Shown here: piece after piece, positions 18,959-26,907 of the stretch
Layout: each line of letters begins with the position of its first letter
How positions within the stretch are numbered: position 1 is the first letter of the stretch
Origin: Selenomonas sp. AB3002
GTDB lineage: Bacteria; Bacillota; Negativicutes; Selenomonadales; Selenomonadaceae
Assembly (NCBI RefSeq): GCF_000702545.1
Contig: NZ_JNIO01000002.1
Location: 837,501 to 901,500, forward strand
Direction: 5' to 3'
Length of the DNA: 64,000 bases
Notes under the pieces: generated by a model
What the model was told of the DNA's origin: nothing
What the model saw: only the letters and a program-made list of their open reading frames with translations
Database searches by the model: none
Program-made: the position numbers and the translations under genes

Positions 18959-19150
18959 GTTAAAATTTATCATGATGAGCGTCCAACTGTCAAGGGGGAG
19001 GCCACCCTCCCTCCTCCTTCCAATTATTTCCTAGTAAATCCTCTTTGTTTATGATATTATAAAGCTGATGGGTTCAAACCTGTCATATACGCACATTTGC
19101 TAAGCAAAATTTCTTTAATTTTTCTATAGGATTTGAGGGGGATTTTTTCA

Positions 19151-20113
19151 ATGCTGAAGAGTATTGCAGTAATGACCAGCGGCGGAGACAGCCCGGGAAT
19201 GAACGCGGCCGCCCGCGCCGTAGTCCGTACCGCTCTCTACGAGGGTGTCGAGGTCTGGGGTATCAACAACGGTTACCATGGCCTGCTGGAAGAGGATATG
19301 TTCAAGATGGAGTCCAAGAACGTGGGCGACATCATCCAGCGCGGCGGCACCTTCCTGGGCACTGCCCGCTGCAAGCGTTGGAAGACTCCCGAGGGCCGCA
19401 TGATGGGCTATCAGCATCTGGTAGACCGCGGCATCCAGGGTCTCTGCGTCATCGGCGGTGACGGGTCGCTCCGCGGCGCTTCCCTGCTGTCCGAGGAAAC
19501 GGGCCTGCCCATCGTAGGCCTGCCTGGCACCATCGACAACGATGTCTGGGGCTCTGACTATACCATCGGCTGCGACACCGCTGCCAACACCATCATCGAT
19601 GCCATCAACAAGCTCCGCGACACCGCCAGCGCGCACCGCCGCGTCATCGTCCTTGAGGTTATGGGCCGCAACTCCGGCTGGCTGGCTACCGTGGCCGGCA
19701 TCTCCGGTGGCGCTGAGTACATTCTCATCCCTGAGGAGAAGTACGACCTGGATGCTATCTGCTCTGACATGAAAGCCGCCTATGATGCAGGCAAGCGCTA
19801 CATCCTGGTAGTGCTGGCAGAGGGTGCCGGCAATGCCCAGGAGGTTGGCTCCTTCATTGCCGAGAAGACAGGCATCGATACCCGCGTTTCCGTGCTGGGT
19901 CACATCCAGCGTGGGGGTTCTCCCACGGTCATCGACCGCGTGCGCGCCAGCCAGCTGGGCGAGCAGGCAGCCCTGGCCCTGATTTCCGGCCTGTCCGATA
20001 TCGTCTTCGGCTTCAGCAAGGGCCATGTGGTGACCATCAATCTGCATGATGCGGTTACCAATAAGAAGAAGCTGGATCCTGAGTATACGCACCTTGCTAA
20101 GGTGTTGTTCTAA
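19151..20113 (+). CDS. pfkA: ATP-dependent 6-phosphofructokinase
   Basis: 320 residues from ATG 19151, with GAGGGG about 10 bp upstream; an in-frame TTG at 19133 would overlap this site and is rejected. Standard PfkA motifs are present: TSGGDSPGMNAA (ATP site), GGDGS, PGTIDND (catalytic Asp), GRNSG and IQRGGSP. It phosphorylates fructose 6-phosphate in glycolysis. Length equals that of the bacterial tetrameric allosteric enzyme. Confidence 0.97.
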   Translation: MLKSIAVMTSGGDSPGMNAAARAVVRTALYEGVEVWGINNGYHGLLEEDMFKMESKNVGDIIQRGGTFLGTARCKRWKTPEGRMMGYQHLVDRGIQGLCVIGGDGSLRGASLLSEETGLPIVGLPGTIDNDVWGSDYTIGCDTAANTIIDAINKLRDTASAHRRVIVLEVMGRNSGWLATVAGISGGAEYILIPEEKYDLDAICSDMKAAYDAGKRYILVVLAEGAGNAQEVGSFIAEKTGIDTRVSVLGHIQRGGSPTVIDRVRASQLGEQAALALISGLSDIVFGFSKGHVVTINLHDAVTNKKKLDPEYTHLAKVLF

Positions 20114-20136
20114 GGGAAAATACCTTGGGGCTATGA

Positions 20137-20167
20137 AGAGTGCAGTTTGCGCTCTTTGTAGCCTTTT
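20137..20167 (+). terminator. Terminator of pfkA
   Basis: Short stem AGAGTGC / GCGCTCT (one G-U pair) followed by TTGTAGCCTTTTTT, about 24 bp after the pfkA stop. Weak stem but good T-tract. Confidence 0.5.
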
Positions 20168-20190
20168 TTCTTACTTGTTAAGTTTCGGCT

Positions 20191-20330
20191 GTTCATTTTC
20201 TTTGGCGCAAAGAAAACGAACCAAAAGGTAAACATGCCGGTGGCATGTTTACCGGACTGAAATCACATCGTGTGATTTCCGCGTCCGCGGGGCCCATCCT
20301 TGGGCCCTGGGGTTCGGGGGGGCGGGAGTT
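20191..20330 (+). repeat. Interspersed palindromic element, family A, copy 1
   Basis: A chain of small palindromes: TTTCTTTGGCGCAAAGAAA, GGTAAACATGCC / GGCATGTTTACC, AAATCACA / TGTGATTT, CCGCGTCCGCGG and GGGCCCATCC / GGGCCC. Most of it is repeated in inverted orientation at 25704-25815; the GGTAAACATG hairpin is unique to this copy. It fills the gap before the MFS gene. Confidence 0.8.
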
Positions 20331-20393
20331 TTTGGGTTTTGGAACTCGGGGCTCGGGAGTTCTTGGGTTCGAATTTATGCGAAAGGAGTTTTT

Positions 20394-21578
20394 GTGAACA
20401 AGAAATATCTCTATATGCTTTCGGCAGGGCATCTTAGTGTTGATATAAATTCGGGGTCGCTGCCTGCTTTGCTGCCTTTCTTTGTTACTGAGTATGGCAT
20501 GGATTATACTTCTGTTGCGGGACTGATGTTTGCTTCTTCCTGCCTTTCCTCTGTCATCCAGCCACTCTTTGGGCATCTGGCGGATAAAGGATCGCGGCAG
20601 TGGTTTATGGTGCTGGGCATACTTATGGCAGGCATGGGCATTGGGCTGACAGGCTTTGTCACTGACTACTGGCTCATCTTTGCCGCCGTCACCTGCATGG
20701 GCATCGGCAGTGCCATCTTCCACCCGGAAGCAGCCCGCAATGTGAATGCCATTGCAGGGAAGAAAAAAGGGCAGGGCATGAGCATCTTCAGCGTGGGCGG
20801 CAATGGGGGCTTTGGCCTGGGACCACTCCTGGCAGTTTTCCTCATCACCTGTTTCGGCATGAAGGGCACAGCTTTTTACGCCCTTGCTTCCCTGTTCACG
20901 GCAGGCATGGTTGCCCTCGCCGCCCCGTCTATCAGGCGCGAATCACAGCGCCAGCTCTCTGGCACGACCGGGAAAGGGGAAGCCGGTGCCCCGGCCAGGG
21001 AAAATGACTGGCCAGCTTTTTCCCGCCTCTTTATCGTCATCCTTTTCCGCTCCACCCTGTATGCCTCCATCAGCAGTTTCCTGCCCCTGTTCTGCATACA
21101 GGCCTTGGGCGCCAGCAATGCCGTAGGCAGCGCTACCCTCTCCATCATCTCCATCAGCGGCATCGTGGCCACCCTGGCGGGCGGCTGGCTGGCAGACAAA
21201 AAGGGCTATGTGAGCACCGTGCGCTATGGCGCCTTGCTCATGGTGCCCTGCCTGGCGGTGGTGGTATTTCCCCAAAATATCTGGGCGGTATATGCCATGC
21301 TGATTCCCATGAGCTTTGCCATGCAGGGCTCCTATGCTGCCTTCGTGGTACTGGGGCAGAGTTATCTGGCCAAGAGCCTGGGCTTTGCCTCGGGTGTGAC
21401 TTTGGGGCTGTCTTTCAGCCTGGGCGGCATGGTCGTCCCCTCCCTGGGGTGGTATGCAGATAACTACGGCCTTGCCGCCGTGATGTTGGTGATCTTCCTG
21501 ATTTCCGTTGCCTGTGCAGCAGCTACCTTCCTGCTGCCGGAGCCAAAAAGATCAGCGGGCAAAAAATCTGCCTGCTAA
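20394..21578 (+). CDS. MFS transporter, fosmidomycin-resistance (Fsr)-like
   Basis: 394 residues with about twelve hydrophobic segments. The N-terminal block (SAGHLSVDINSGSLPALLP) and FHPEAAR after helix 4 resemble the Fsr branch of the major facilitator superfamily, proton-driven exporters. A charged loop around residues 180-205 separates the two halves. Start is GTG at 20394 with AAAGGAG 5 bp upstream. Substrate not known. Monocistronic, ended by a strong terminator. Confidence 0.85.
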   Translation: MNKKYLYMLSAGHLSVDINSGSLPALLPFFVTEYGMDYTSVAGLMFASSCLSSVIQPLFGHLADKGSRQWFMVLGILMAGMGIGLTGFVTDYWLIFAAVTCMGIGSAIFHPEAARNVNAIAGKKKGQGMSIFSVGGNGGFGLGPLLAVFLITCFGMKGTAFYALASLFTAGMVALAAPSIRRESQRQLSGTTGKGEAGAPARENDWPAFSRLFIVILFRSTLYASISSFLPLFCIQALGASNAVGSATLSIISISGIVATLAGGWLADKKGYVSTVRYGALLMVPCLAVVVFPQNIWAVYAMLIPMSFAMQGSYAAFVVLGQSYLAKSLGFASGVTLGLSFSLGGMVVPSLGWYADNYGLAAVMLVIFLISVACAAATFLLPEPKRSAGKKSAC

Positions 21579-21608
21579 CCGTTCTGAGTCTCCCTCCGTA
21601 CCATGAGA

Positions 21609-21643
21609 AAGGCGGGCGCACTGATGTGCGCCCGCCCTTTTTT
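21609..21643 (+). terminator. Terminator of the MFS gene
   Basis: Perfect 11-bp GC-rich stem GGCGGGCGCAC / GTGCGCCCGCC with TGAT loop followed by seven T residues. Confidence 0.9.
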
Positions 21644-21805
21644 AGGAAACGCTGATTAAATGAAGTCGTTCAGATTGGCGCAGATTGTTTGTCCTTCCCA
21701 AGGCGACAAACCGGAGGCATAGCGGGGCTATGTCGAGGATTTGTCAACGCAGGGAGGGCAGACAAGGTGCGTCAAGATGGGCGACCGAATTAATCAGTGT
21801 TTCCT
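21644..21805. mobile_element. MITE-like element, 162 bp
   Basis: Terminal inverted repeats of 16 bp differ at one base: AGGAAACGCTGATTAA (21644-21659) and the inverse of AGGAAACACTGATTAA (21790-21805). The interior contains further imperfect palindromes and no coding capacity. It begins at the end of the MFS terminator T-run and ends exactly next to the stop codon of the minus-strand gene at 21806. T/A-rich flanks could hide a short target duplication, but none is clear. Confidence 0.75.
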
Positions 21806-22390
21806 TTAATCCTTAAGCTGCTCTATGAACTTTTCCTGCGGCAATGGCTGGGTCAGTCCCATGATAGCCAGGAGCTGCTGGAAAGCTGTCTCCTTGCTGC
21901 CCATGTTCTTGATGATGTAATCAGCCTGCTTCCAGCCGTCCAGGATTTTGTTTTCCTCGATATACCTCAGTTCCTCCTGAATCTGCTCCGGGGAGACTTT
22001 TTCAGCAGTCATGCGCTCTATGAGGGCGGTGTAATCCGCCATCAGGTGGATCACCACCAGATTTCTCCTGAGCAGGGCCCTGAAACTGGGCACAGCATCT
22101 TCATTCAGCAAAATCAGATTGCAACGATACTCAGCCATGGCATCAAGGATATCCTGCTTATGCCAGCCGTACTGATACCCCCGCCAGCCTGTCTGGGCAA
22201 AGAATCTCTCCCGGCTGAACTCCTCCGGCTCCATGCGGTTCAGAAGCCGCCCCCGCCGTGATCTCCCGTGCAGCCATTCCGTAGTGTAGGCGGGAATATA
22301 ATTTATGCCCATATCCATGGCCATCTTTACCAAAGTGCTCTTGCCTGCGCCCCTAGGGCCCATCAGTGCATATAGTATACTGGTCTTCAT
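21806..22390 (-). CDS. Guanylate kinase-like P-loop protein
   Basis: 194 residues. Walker A loop GPRGAGKST near the N-terminus; a following block (YIPAYTTEW...RFFAQTGWRGYQYG) resembles the GMP-binding region of guanylate kinase but is shorter and diverged. It may be a nucleotide kinase-like enzyme of unknown substrate. Its TAA stop is directly next to the MITE end, so the original 3' region may have been replaced. Confidence 0.7.
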   Translation of the reverse strand: MKTSILYALMGPRGAGKSTLVKMAMDMGINYIPAYTTEWLHGRSRRGRLLNRMEPEEFSRERFFAQTGWRGYQYGWHKQDILDAMAEYRCNLILLNEDAVPSFRALLRRNLVVIHLMADYTALIERMTAEKVSPEQIQEELRYIEENKILDGWKQADYIIKNMGSKETAFQQLLAIMGLTQPLPQEKFIEQLKD

Positions 22391-22464
22391 ACTGCTCCTT
22401 ACAACTCATAAATTACAAACACTAGGACTATTATACTATGTTGACAAGAAAAATTGAATACACA

Positions 22465-22494
22465 AAAGCGGGGACAACCGAACGTCCCCGCTTT
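22465..22494 (-). terminator. Terminator after hypE
   Basis: Perfect 11-bp stem AAAGCGGGGAC / GTCCCCGCTTT with 8-nt loop, about 100 bp after the hypE stop. The T-run is short (TTTTG after the stem). The rest of the 22391-22595 gap shows nothing. Confidence 0.65.
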
Positions 22495-22595
22495 CGCGCC
22501 TCTATACCTTCTGCCACACATTGCCACAAGGACAATGTGCCTCCCATACAATATGTTACAACGAATCCTTATAAAAAGCAAGGAAAAGTTGTTCC

Positions 22596-23615
22596 TTAGC
22601 AAATCCTGGGCACCAGATTCCCCAAGGGCATATCCACCACGCGCAAGCCCCCGATAGCCGTCCTCAGGGCCACCTGTCCCGGTGCCTCAGCGGTGGTCTC
22701 GCCGATGATGCGGGCCTCCCTGCCATAGGGGCTTTCCTTCATGGCAGAGAGTGCCGCCTCCGCCTCCTCAGCCGGCACAAAGGCCACGCACTTGCCCTCG
22801 TTGGCCAGATAGAGAGGGTCAAAGCCCAGCATATCACAGACACCCTGGACTTCTTCCCGTATGGGTATATCTTCTTCTTCGATGATGATGCCGCATTTGC
22901 TGGCGCTGGCAATCTCGTTGAGCACTGCAGCCACGCCGCCACGGGTGGGGTCACGGAGCACTGCCGTACGGGGGGCAGCCTTGAGCAAGGCCTGGGTCAT
23001 GCCTGCCAGCGGGGCGCAGTCCGTCTTCACCGTCTCCGGCAGCTCAAGGCCGTGGCGTCCTGCCAGAATGGTAGCCGCATGGTCCCCCAGGAAGCCAGAG
23101 AGCAGAACCTTCATGCCCGGCTGCACCTTCTTGGGAGAAATCTCCACTCCTTCGATAAGCTCCCCAATGCCTGCCGTATTGATATAGATGCCGTCGCACT
23201 TGCCCCGCTCCACCACCTTGGTGTCGCCAGTAACGATGGCAATGCCCGCCTCCTCAGCCATTTCCCTCATGGTATGGGCGATTTTACGCAGGTCCTCCAC
23301 GGGGAAGCCTTCCTCCAGTATCACCCCGGCAGAAATGTACTTTGGCACAGCCCCGGTCATGGCCAGGTCATTTACGGTGCCGCAGACCGCCAGCTTGCCT
23401 ATATTGCCGCCGTTGAAGAACAGGGGCTGCACCACATAAGAATCAGTGGTGAAGGCCAGCTTGCCGGAAAGGTTCAAACGCGCCCCGTCGTGCATCTCAT
23501 TGAGGATGGGGTTGCCGAACTCCGGCAGGATAACCTCCTCCATAAGCTCCTGGCTGATTTTTCCCCCAGCACCATGGGCCAGGGTGATGTATTCGTGTTC
23601 ACTATTTATTGCCAT
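22596..23615 (-). CDS. hypE: HypE, hydrogenase cyanide-ligand synthesis protein
   Basis: 339 residues from ATG 23615 (MAINSEHEYITLAHGAGG); longer upstream frame lies inside hypD. PurM/AIR synthase fold with HGAGGKISQELM and DPTRGGVAAVLNE. The C-terminus ends PRIC, carrying the essential terminal cysteine that HypF carbamoylates and HypE dehydrates to a thiocyanate. GGGAAGGGA precedes the start by 10 bp. It overlaps the end of hypD by 14 bp, indicating coupling. HypF is not in this window. Confidence 0.96.
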   Translation of the reverse strand: MAINSEHEYITLAHGAGGKISQELMEEVILPEFGNPILNEMHDGARLNLSGKLAFTTDSYVVQPLFFNGGNIGKLAVCGTVNDLAMTGAVPKYISAGVILEEGFPVEDLRKIAHTMREMAEEAGIAIVTGDTKVVERGKCDGIYINTAGIGELIEGVEISPKKVQPGMKVLLSGFLGDHAATILAGRHGLELPETVKTDCAPLAGMTQALLKAAPRTAVLRDPTRGGVAAVLNEIASASKCGIIIEEEDIPIREEVQGVCDMLGFDPLYLANEGKCVAFVPAEEAEAALSAMKESPYGREARIIGETTAEAPGQVALRTAIGGLRVVDMPLGNLVPRIC

Positions 23616-24732
23616 AAGTAAATAATCCCTTCCCGTATTTATACCAGGCGGCACAGACACCCTCCACCGACACCATGCAGGGTCCGATGGCATGGGTGGG
23701 CACGCAGGCCTTGCCAAAGAGGGGGCATTCATGGGGTGTCACGATGCCCTTCAAGACCTCGCCGCAGCGGCAGCCAGTCTTCCTGGGCTGGGGCAGTTCC
23801 GCCACAGGCAGGGGCAATACTTCCTCGATATCAAAGGACTTGTAAGCATCCCGCATCTTCAGGCCAGAGGCGGGGATTTCCCCGATGCCCCGCCACTTGG
23901 CGGCCACAGGCTCGTAGACTTTATTGGTGACGGCCATGGAAGTTGGATTGCCCTCAGGCTTCACCACGCTGCCGTACTCATTTTCCACCTTCGCCACGCC
24001 CTCTGCCACCTGCCTGGTCAGGCGGTAAAGAGAACGCAAGATCTGCAGGGGCTCAAAGCCCGTTACCACTCCGGGGATATGGTATTCACTTTCCAGGAAC
24101 TTAAAGACCTCCGTCCCCGTCACCACGGAAACATGCCCCGGCAGGATAAAGCCGTCCACCAGCACCTCCGGGTCGTCAATCAGCAGCCGCAGGGCAGGGG
24201 GCACCAACTTTTGGGCAGACAGCATATAGAGATTCGTGAGCCCCGCCTGCTTCGCCGCCAGTACCGTGGCTGCCGCCGTAGGAGCGGTAGTCTCAAAGCC
24301 CACGGCCAGGAAGATGACCTTCTTGTCCGGGTTCTCCCGAGCCACCTGCAGGCTGTCCAGGGGGGAGTAGACAATACGGATATCCGCCCCCGCGGTTTTG
24401 GCCTCTCCCAGGCTTGACTCCGTCCCCGGCACCTTCAGCATATCCCCGAAGGTGGTGATGATGCAGTCCTCACGGCAGGCATAGGCGATGGCCTTGTCCA
24501 TGTACTCGTCCGGGGTCACGCAGACAGGACAGCCCGGCCCGGACACCAGCTCCACGGACTCCGGCAACAGCTGGCGGATGCCTGCCCGGAAAATGGAGAC
24601 GGTATGGGTGCCGCATACCTCCATGAAGCGCAGATGGCGCCCGGCCTTGTCTGCCAGCCGCCCAATCTCAGCCACCAGCTCCCCTGCCAGTTTCCGCTGC
24701 TCCTCGCGGCTAAGTTCAGCTGCCAAGCTCAT
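23602..24732 (-). CDS. hypD: HypD, [NiFe]-hydrogenase maturation iron-sulfur protein
   Basis: 376 residues. Hallmarks: FMEVCGTHT, SGPGCPVCVT, GFETTAPT, and the C-terminal cluster-binding cysteines (GCRCGEVLKG, HECPLFGKAC, GPCMVSVEGVC). HypD with HypC holds the Fe(CN)2CO unit during assembly and transfers electrons through its 4Fe-4S cluster. The start overlaps the hypC stop by 17 bp. Confidence 0.97.
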   Translation of the reverse strand: MSLAAELSREEQRKLAGELVAEIGRLADKAGRHLRFMEVCGTHTVSIFRAGIRQLLPESVELVSGPGCPVCVTPDEYMDKAIAYACREDCIITTFGDMLKVPGTESSLGEAKTAGADIRIVYSPLDSLQVARENPDKKVIFLAVGFETTAPTAAATVLAAKQAGLTNLYMLSAQKLVPPALRLLIDDPEVLVDGFILPGHVSVVTGTEVFKFLESEYHIPGVVTGFEPLQILRSLYRLTRQVAEGVAKVENEYGSVVKPEGNPTSMAVTNKVYEPVAAKWRGIGEIPASGLKMRDAYKSFDIEEVLPLPVAELPQPRKTGCRCGEVLKGIVTPHECPLFGKACVPTHAIGPCMVSVEGVCAAWYKYGKGLFTYGNK

Positions 24733-24958
24733 TCACCGTCCTTGGTCCCCCGTGCATCTCTGCCAGCAGGGCATTAGTTTCCTCAAATTCCTTCTCGTCC
24801 ACAATCTGCATGGCAAAGCCCGCATGCACCAGCACATGATCCCCCACCTTGGCCTCCGGCAGGAGCATCAGGCTCACCTCCCGGGTCACCCCGGAAAGCT
24901 CCACTTTGCCCAATGCACCATCAACTTCTAAAAGTTTAGCAGGAACAGCTAAACACAT
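24716..24958 (-). CDS. hypC: HypC, hydrogenase maturation chaperone
   Basis: 80 residues from ATG 24958 (MCLAVPAKLLEV). The start was set here, not at GTG two codons upstream, because Cys2 must follow the initiator Met: its thiol binds the Fe(CN)2CO precursor and the large subunit. AGGGGGC is about 7 bp upstream. Small OB-fold protein working with HypD. Overlaps hypD. Confidence 0.95.
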   Translation of the reverse strand: MCLAVPAKLLEVDGALGKVELSGVTREVSLMLLPEAKVGDHVLVHAGFAMQIVDEKEFEETNALLAEMHGGPRTVNELGS

Positions 24959-24976
24959 ACGCACGCCCCCTATTAT

Positions 24977-25609
24977 TTATGTTTTGCCTTCCCCTTGAGG
25001 GGAAGGCTTTTCTGCCTCTTTCCTCACTAATTCTTCTGCCACTACAGATAAGTCCTGCTCAATCTCTCCGAAGCGCTCCTCCGGCACCACGCCCCAGGCA
25101 GCCAATTCCTTCAAGGCCTGCTCTGCCATAGGCTCCAAAAGCCCTGCCATACCGGCAGAAAGCTCCACCCCGGCAGAAAGGTCAAAGGGCTGCGCCCCTA
25201 TCACCACCACCTCGGGAATCTTTCGCCCTGTAACCTCCAGAGCCGCCAGCACATCCTGTATGCCCACCTCATGGGCAGACAGCTTATCCTGGAAATGAGC
25301 CAATACTTCATCATTGGCAAATCTGAAAGTTGTCCCCGCTTCTGCCCCGCCATTGATGGAATCAATGATCAGGAGCTTTTGCGTATCCGTGACAAACTGC
25401 ATCAGCTCTATGCCCAGGACGCCCCCATCCACAATCTGCACATTGTCCGGGAAGATGTAATTCTTGTCAAGGTATTCAGCAACACGAACACCAAACCCCT
25501 CGTCCCGCAGGACTACATTGCCGATGCCTAATACTGTTATATCAGATTGATGAAGGACTTTGGCAAGTTCTTCTGTAACTTCAGCTTCGGTTAAACCAAA
25601 TTCACCCAT
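24977..25609 (-). CDS. Hydrogenase maturation protease (HyaD/HybD family)
   Basis: 210 residues from ATG 25609; upstream in-frame sequence is repeat DNA. LGIGNVVLRDEGFG has the Ni-sensing acidic residue, and LSAHEVGIQD gives the conserved His. The enzyme removes the C-terminal extension of the large subunit after nickel insertion. Two repeats touch this gene: the ribosome site GGAAGGGG belongs to a family B element, and the last residues (KPSPQGEGKT) are encoded by a 22-bp palindrome. The C-terminal tail is therefore probably not part of the ancestral protein. Confidence 0.9.
   Translation of the reverse strand: MGEFGLTEAEVTEELAKVLHQSDITVLGIGNVVLRDEGFGVRVAEYLDKNYIFPDNVQIVDGGVLGIELMQFVTDTQKLLIIDSINGGAEAGTTFRFANDEVLAHFQDKLSAHEVGIQDVLAALEVTGRKIPEVVVIGAQPFDLSAGVELSAGMAGLLEPMAEQALKELAAWGVVPEERFGEIEQDLSVVAEELVRKEAEKPSPQGEGKT
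24986..25007. repeat. Short GC palindrome inside the protease 3' end
   Basis: GCCTTCCCC / GGGGAAGGC with a short spacer. The same palindrome is at 35519-35541. Here it is translated as the C-terminal tail of the hydrogenase protease. Confidence 0.8.
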
Positions 25610-25616
25610 GCTAACG

Positions 25617-25670
25617 CCCCTTCCACCACCTTCGGTGGTCCCCCTTCCCCGTTTCACGGGGCAGGCAAGA
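25617..25670. repeat. REP-like element, family B, copy 2 (single arm)
   Basis: One arm with the two hairpins CCACCTTCGGTGG and CCCCGTTTCACGGGG, closely matching 44303-44357. It provides the ribosome site of the protease gene. Confidence 0.75.
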
Positions 25671-25703
25671 TATATAATCCACGAAACCACTCTAACTACA
25701 CGA

Positions 25704-25815
25704 ACTCCCGAACCCCCAGGGCCCATGGATGGGCCCCGCGGACGCGGAAATCATAGGATGTGATTTCAGTCCGCTGTTTCTTTGGTTCGTTTCTTTGCGC
25801 CAAAGAAATGAACAA
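25704..25815 (-). repeat. Interspersed palindromic element, family A, copy 2
   Basis: Inverted relative to the copy at 20191-20330. It shares GGGCCC palindrome, CCGCGTCCGCGG, the AAATCA/TGATTT hairpin, CGAACCAAAGAAA and TTTCTTTGGCGCAAAGAAA. It separates hypB from the protease gene in the hydrogenase locus. Confidence 0.8.
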
Positions 25816-25832
25816 ACGCACCTAACGAGGAT

Positions 25833-26480
25833 TCACTTATTAACCTTAGAGAGCAACCACTGACACCATTCGTCCACCCCGTCGCCCTTCGAACAAGAAA
25901 TCTCAACAACCTTCATCCCGGGATGCAGCGTATCAATATCCTCCTTAGCCCCCTCCATATCAAAATCGCAATAAGGCAGCAAATCTACTTTATTCAGCAA
26001 CGCAATAGCCGACTCCTTGAAAATCAGCGGATACTTCATAGGCTTGTCCGCCCCTTCAGTAATAGACAGCACCACTGCCTTCTCATTCTCCCCCACAGCA
26101 AACTCCGCAGGACATACCAGATTCCCCACATTTTCCACTATGAGCAATTCAAGGCTGTTTAAATCCAACTGCTTTGCCACCTTCTGCACCATGGGGGCAT
26201 CCAGATGGCACCCCCCTGCGGTATTGATCTGGATGACCGGCACGCCGTAGCGGTCAATGCGCTCCGCATCCTTGCTGGTGTAGAGGTCGCCTTCAATGAC
26301 CGCCATCTTCACTTTGTCCCTGAGCTTCTCCATGGTCTTTTCCAGCAGAGAAGTCTTCCCTGCCCCAGGAGAGCCCATGAGATTCAGCACATAGACGCCT
26401 TTTTCGGCAAACATGGCCTGATTCTCTGCTGCCACCCTGTCGTTTTCGCCCAAGATATTCTTCATGACCTGGATTTCCAT
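25833..26480 (-). CDS. hypB: HypB, nickel-inserting GTPase (without N-terminal CxxCGC)
   Basis: 215 residues. G-domain motifs: Walker A GSPGAGKTS, metal-site region INTAGGCHLDAPMV (Cys-His), LLIVENVGNLVCPAEF, and NKVDLL. HypB delivers nickel to the hydrogenase large subunit with HypA. The N-terminus begins MEIQVMKNILGEND and lacks both the CxxCGC high-affinity site of E. coli HypB and a His-rich tract. A CxxCGC motif is instead found in a separate small gene at 26908. Starts 3 bp after hypA. Confidence 0.95.
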   Translation of the reverse strand: MEIQVMKNILGENDRVAAENQAMFAEKGVYVLNLMGSPGAGKTSLLEKTMEKLRDKVKMAVIEGDLYTSKDAERIDRYGVPVIQINTAGGCHLDAPMVQKVAKQLDLNSLELLIVENVGNLVCPAEFAVGENEKAVVLSITEGADKPMKYPLIFKESAIALLNKVDLLPYCDFDMEGAKEDIDTLHPGMKVVEISCSKGDGVDEWCQWLLSKVNK

Positions 26481-26483
26481 TCG

Positions 26484-26825
26484 CTATTCTACCTCCAGAT
26501 ATTCCACCTGCATCTCCCGGCCGGAGATGATTTCCAGCACGCCGTCCCGGCATTTGGGGCACCAGAAGTCGTAGTGCTCCACGTGCATTTCCTCGCCGCA
26601 TTTGGTGCAGCGGCCCATAAGGGGCGTTTCCTTCACCTTGAGCTTCGCCCCTTCGGCTACAGTGCCCTCTGCCAGCATCTTGAAGCCGAATTCCAGGGAG
26701 TCTATGACCACCCCGCTCATCTCGCCGATGATAAGGCCTATCTCCTCTACCTTCTGAGCTTCATTCTCTTTGGCATATTCCAGCGCAATCTTCAGAATCC
26801 CTTCTGCCAGGGACATTTCGTGCAT
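26484..26825 (-). CDS. hypA: HypA, nickel metallochaperone
   Basis: 113 residues from ATG 26825 (MHEMSLAEGILKIA), the invariant start whose His2 binds nickel; the open frame extends further upstream through a terminator hairpin, which is not coding. GGAGGGG is 5-6 bp upstream. The zinc-binding cysteines are CTKC and CPKC. It works with HypB to insert nickel. Confidence 0.95.
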   Translation of the reverse strand: MHEMSLAEGILKIALEYAKENEAQKVEEIGLIIGEMSGVVIDSLEFGFKMLAEGTVAEGAKLKVKETPLMGRCTKCGEEMHVEHYDFWCPKCRDGVLEIISGREMQVEYLEVE

Positions 26826-26852
26826 GGCCACCCCTCCAGTATGCACAGCAAT

Positions 26853-26890
26853 GAAAAGCGCCTCCCCGCCAACGCTGGCAGGAAGGCGCT
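26853..26890 (-). terminator. Terminator-like hairpin between the 80-aa gene and hypA
   Basis: Arms 26857-26871 and 26876-26890 form a 15-bp stem in minus-strand RNA (two G-U pairs) followed by TTTTC. It may reduce transcription of hypA-hypE relative to the structural genes. Confidence 0.7.
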
Positions 26891-26907
26891 CACCTTTTGA
26901 GTTTCTA

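Noticed and set aside
20191-25815. Composite transposon between the two family A elements
   Set aside because: No transposase gene and no target duplications; the elements look like repetitive intergenic palindromes and not insertion sequences.
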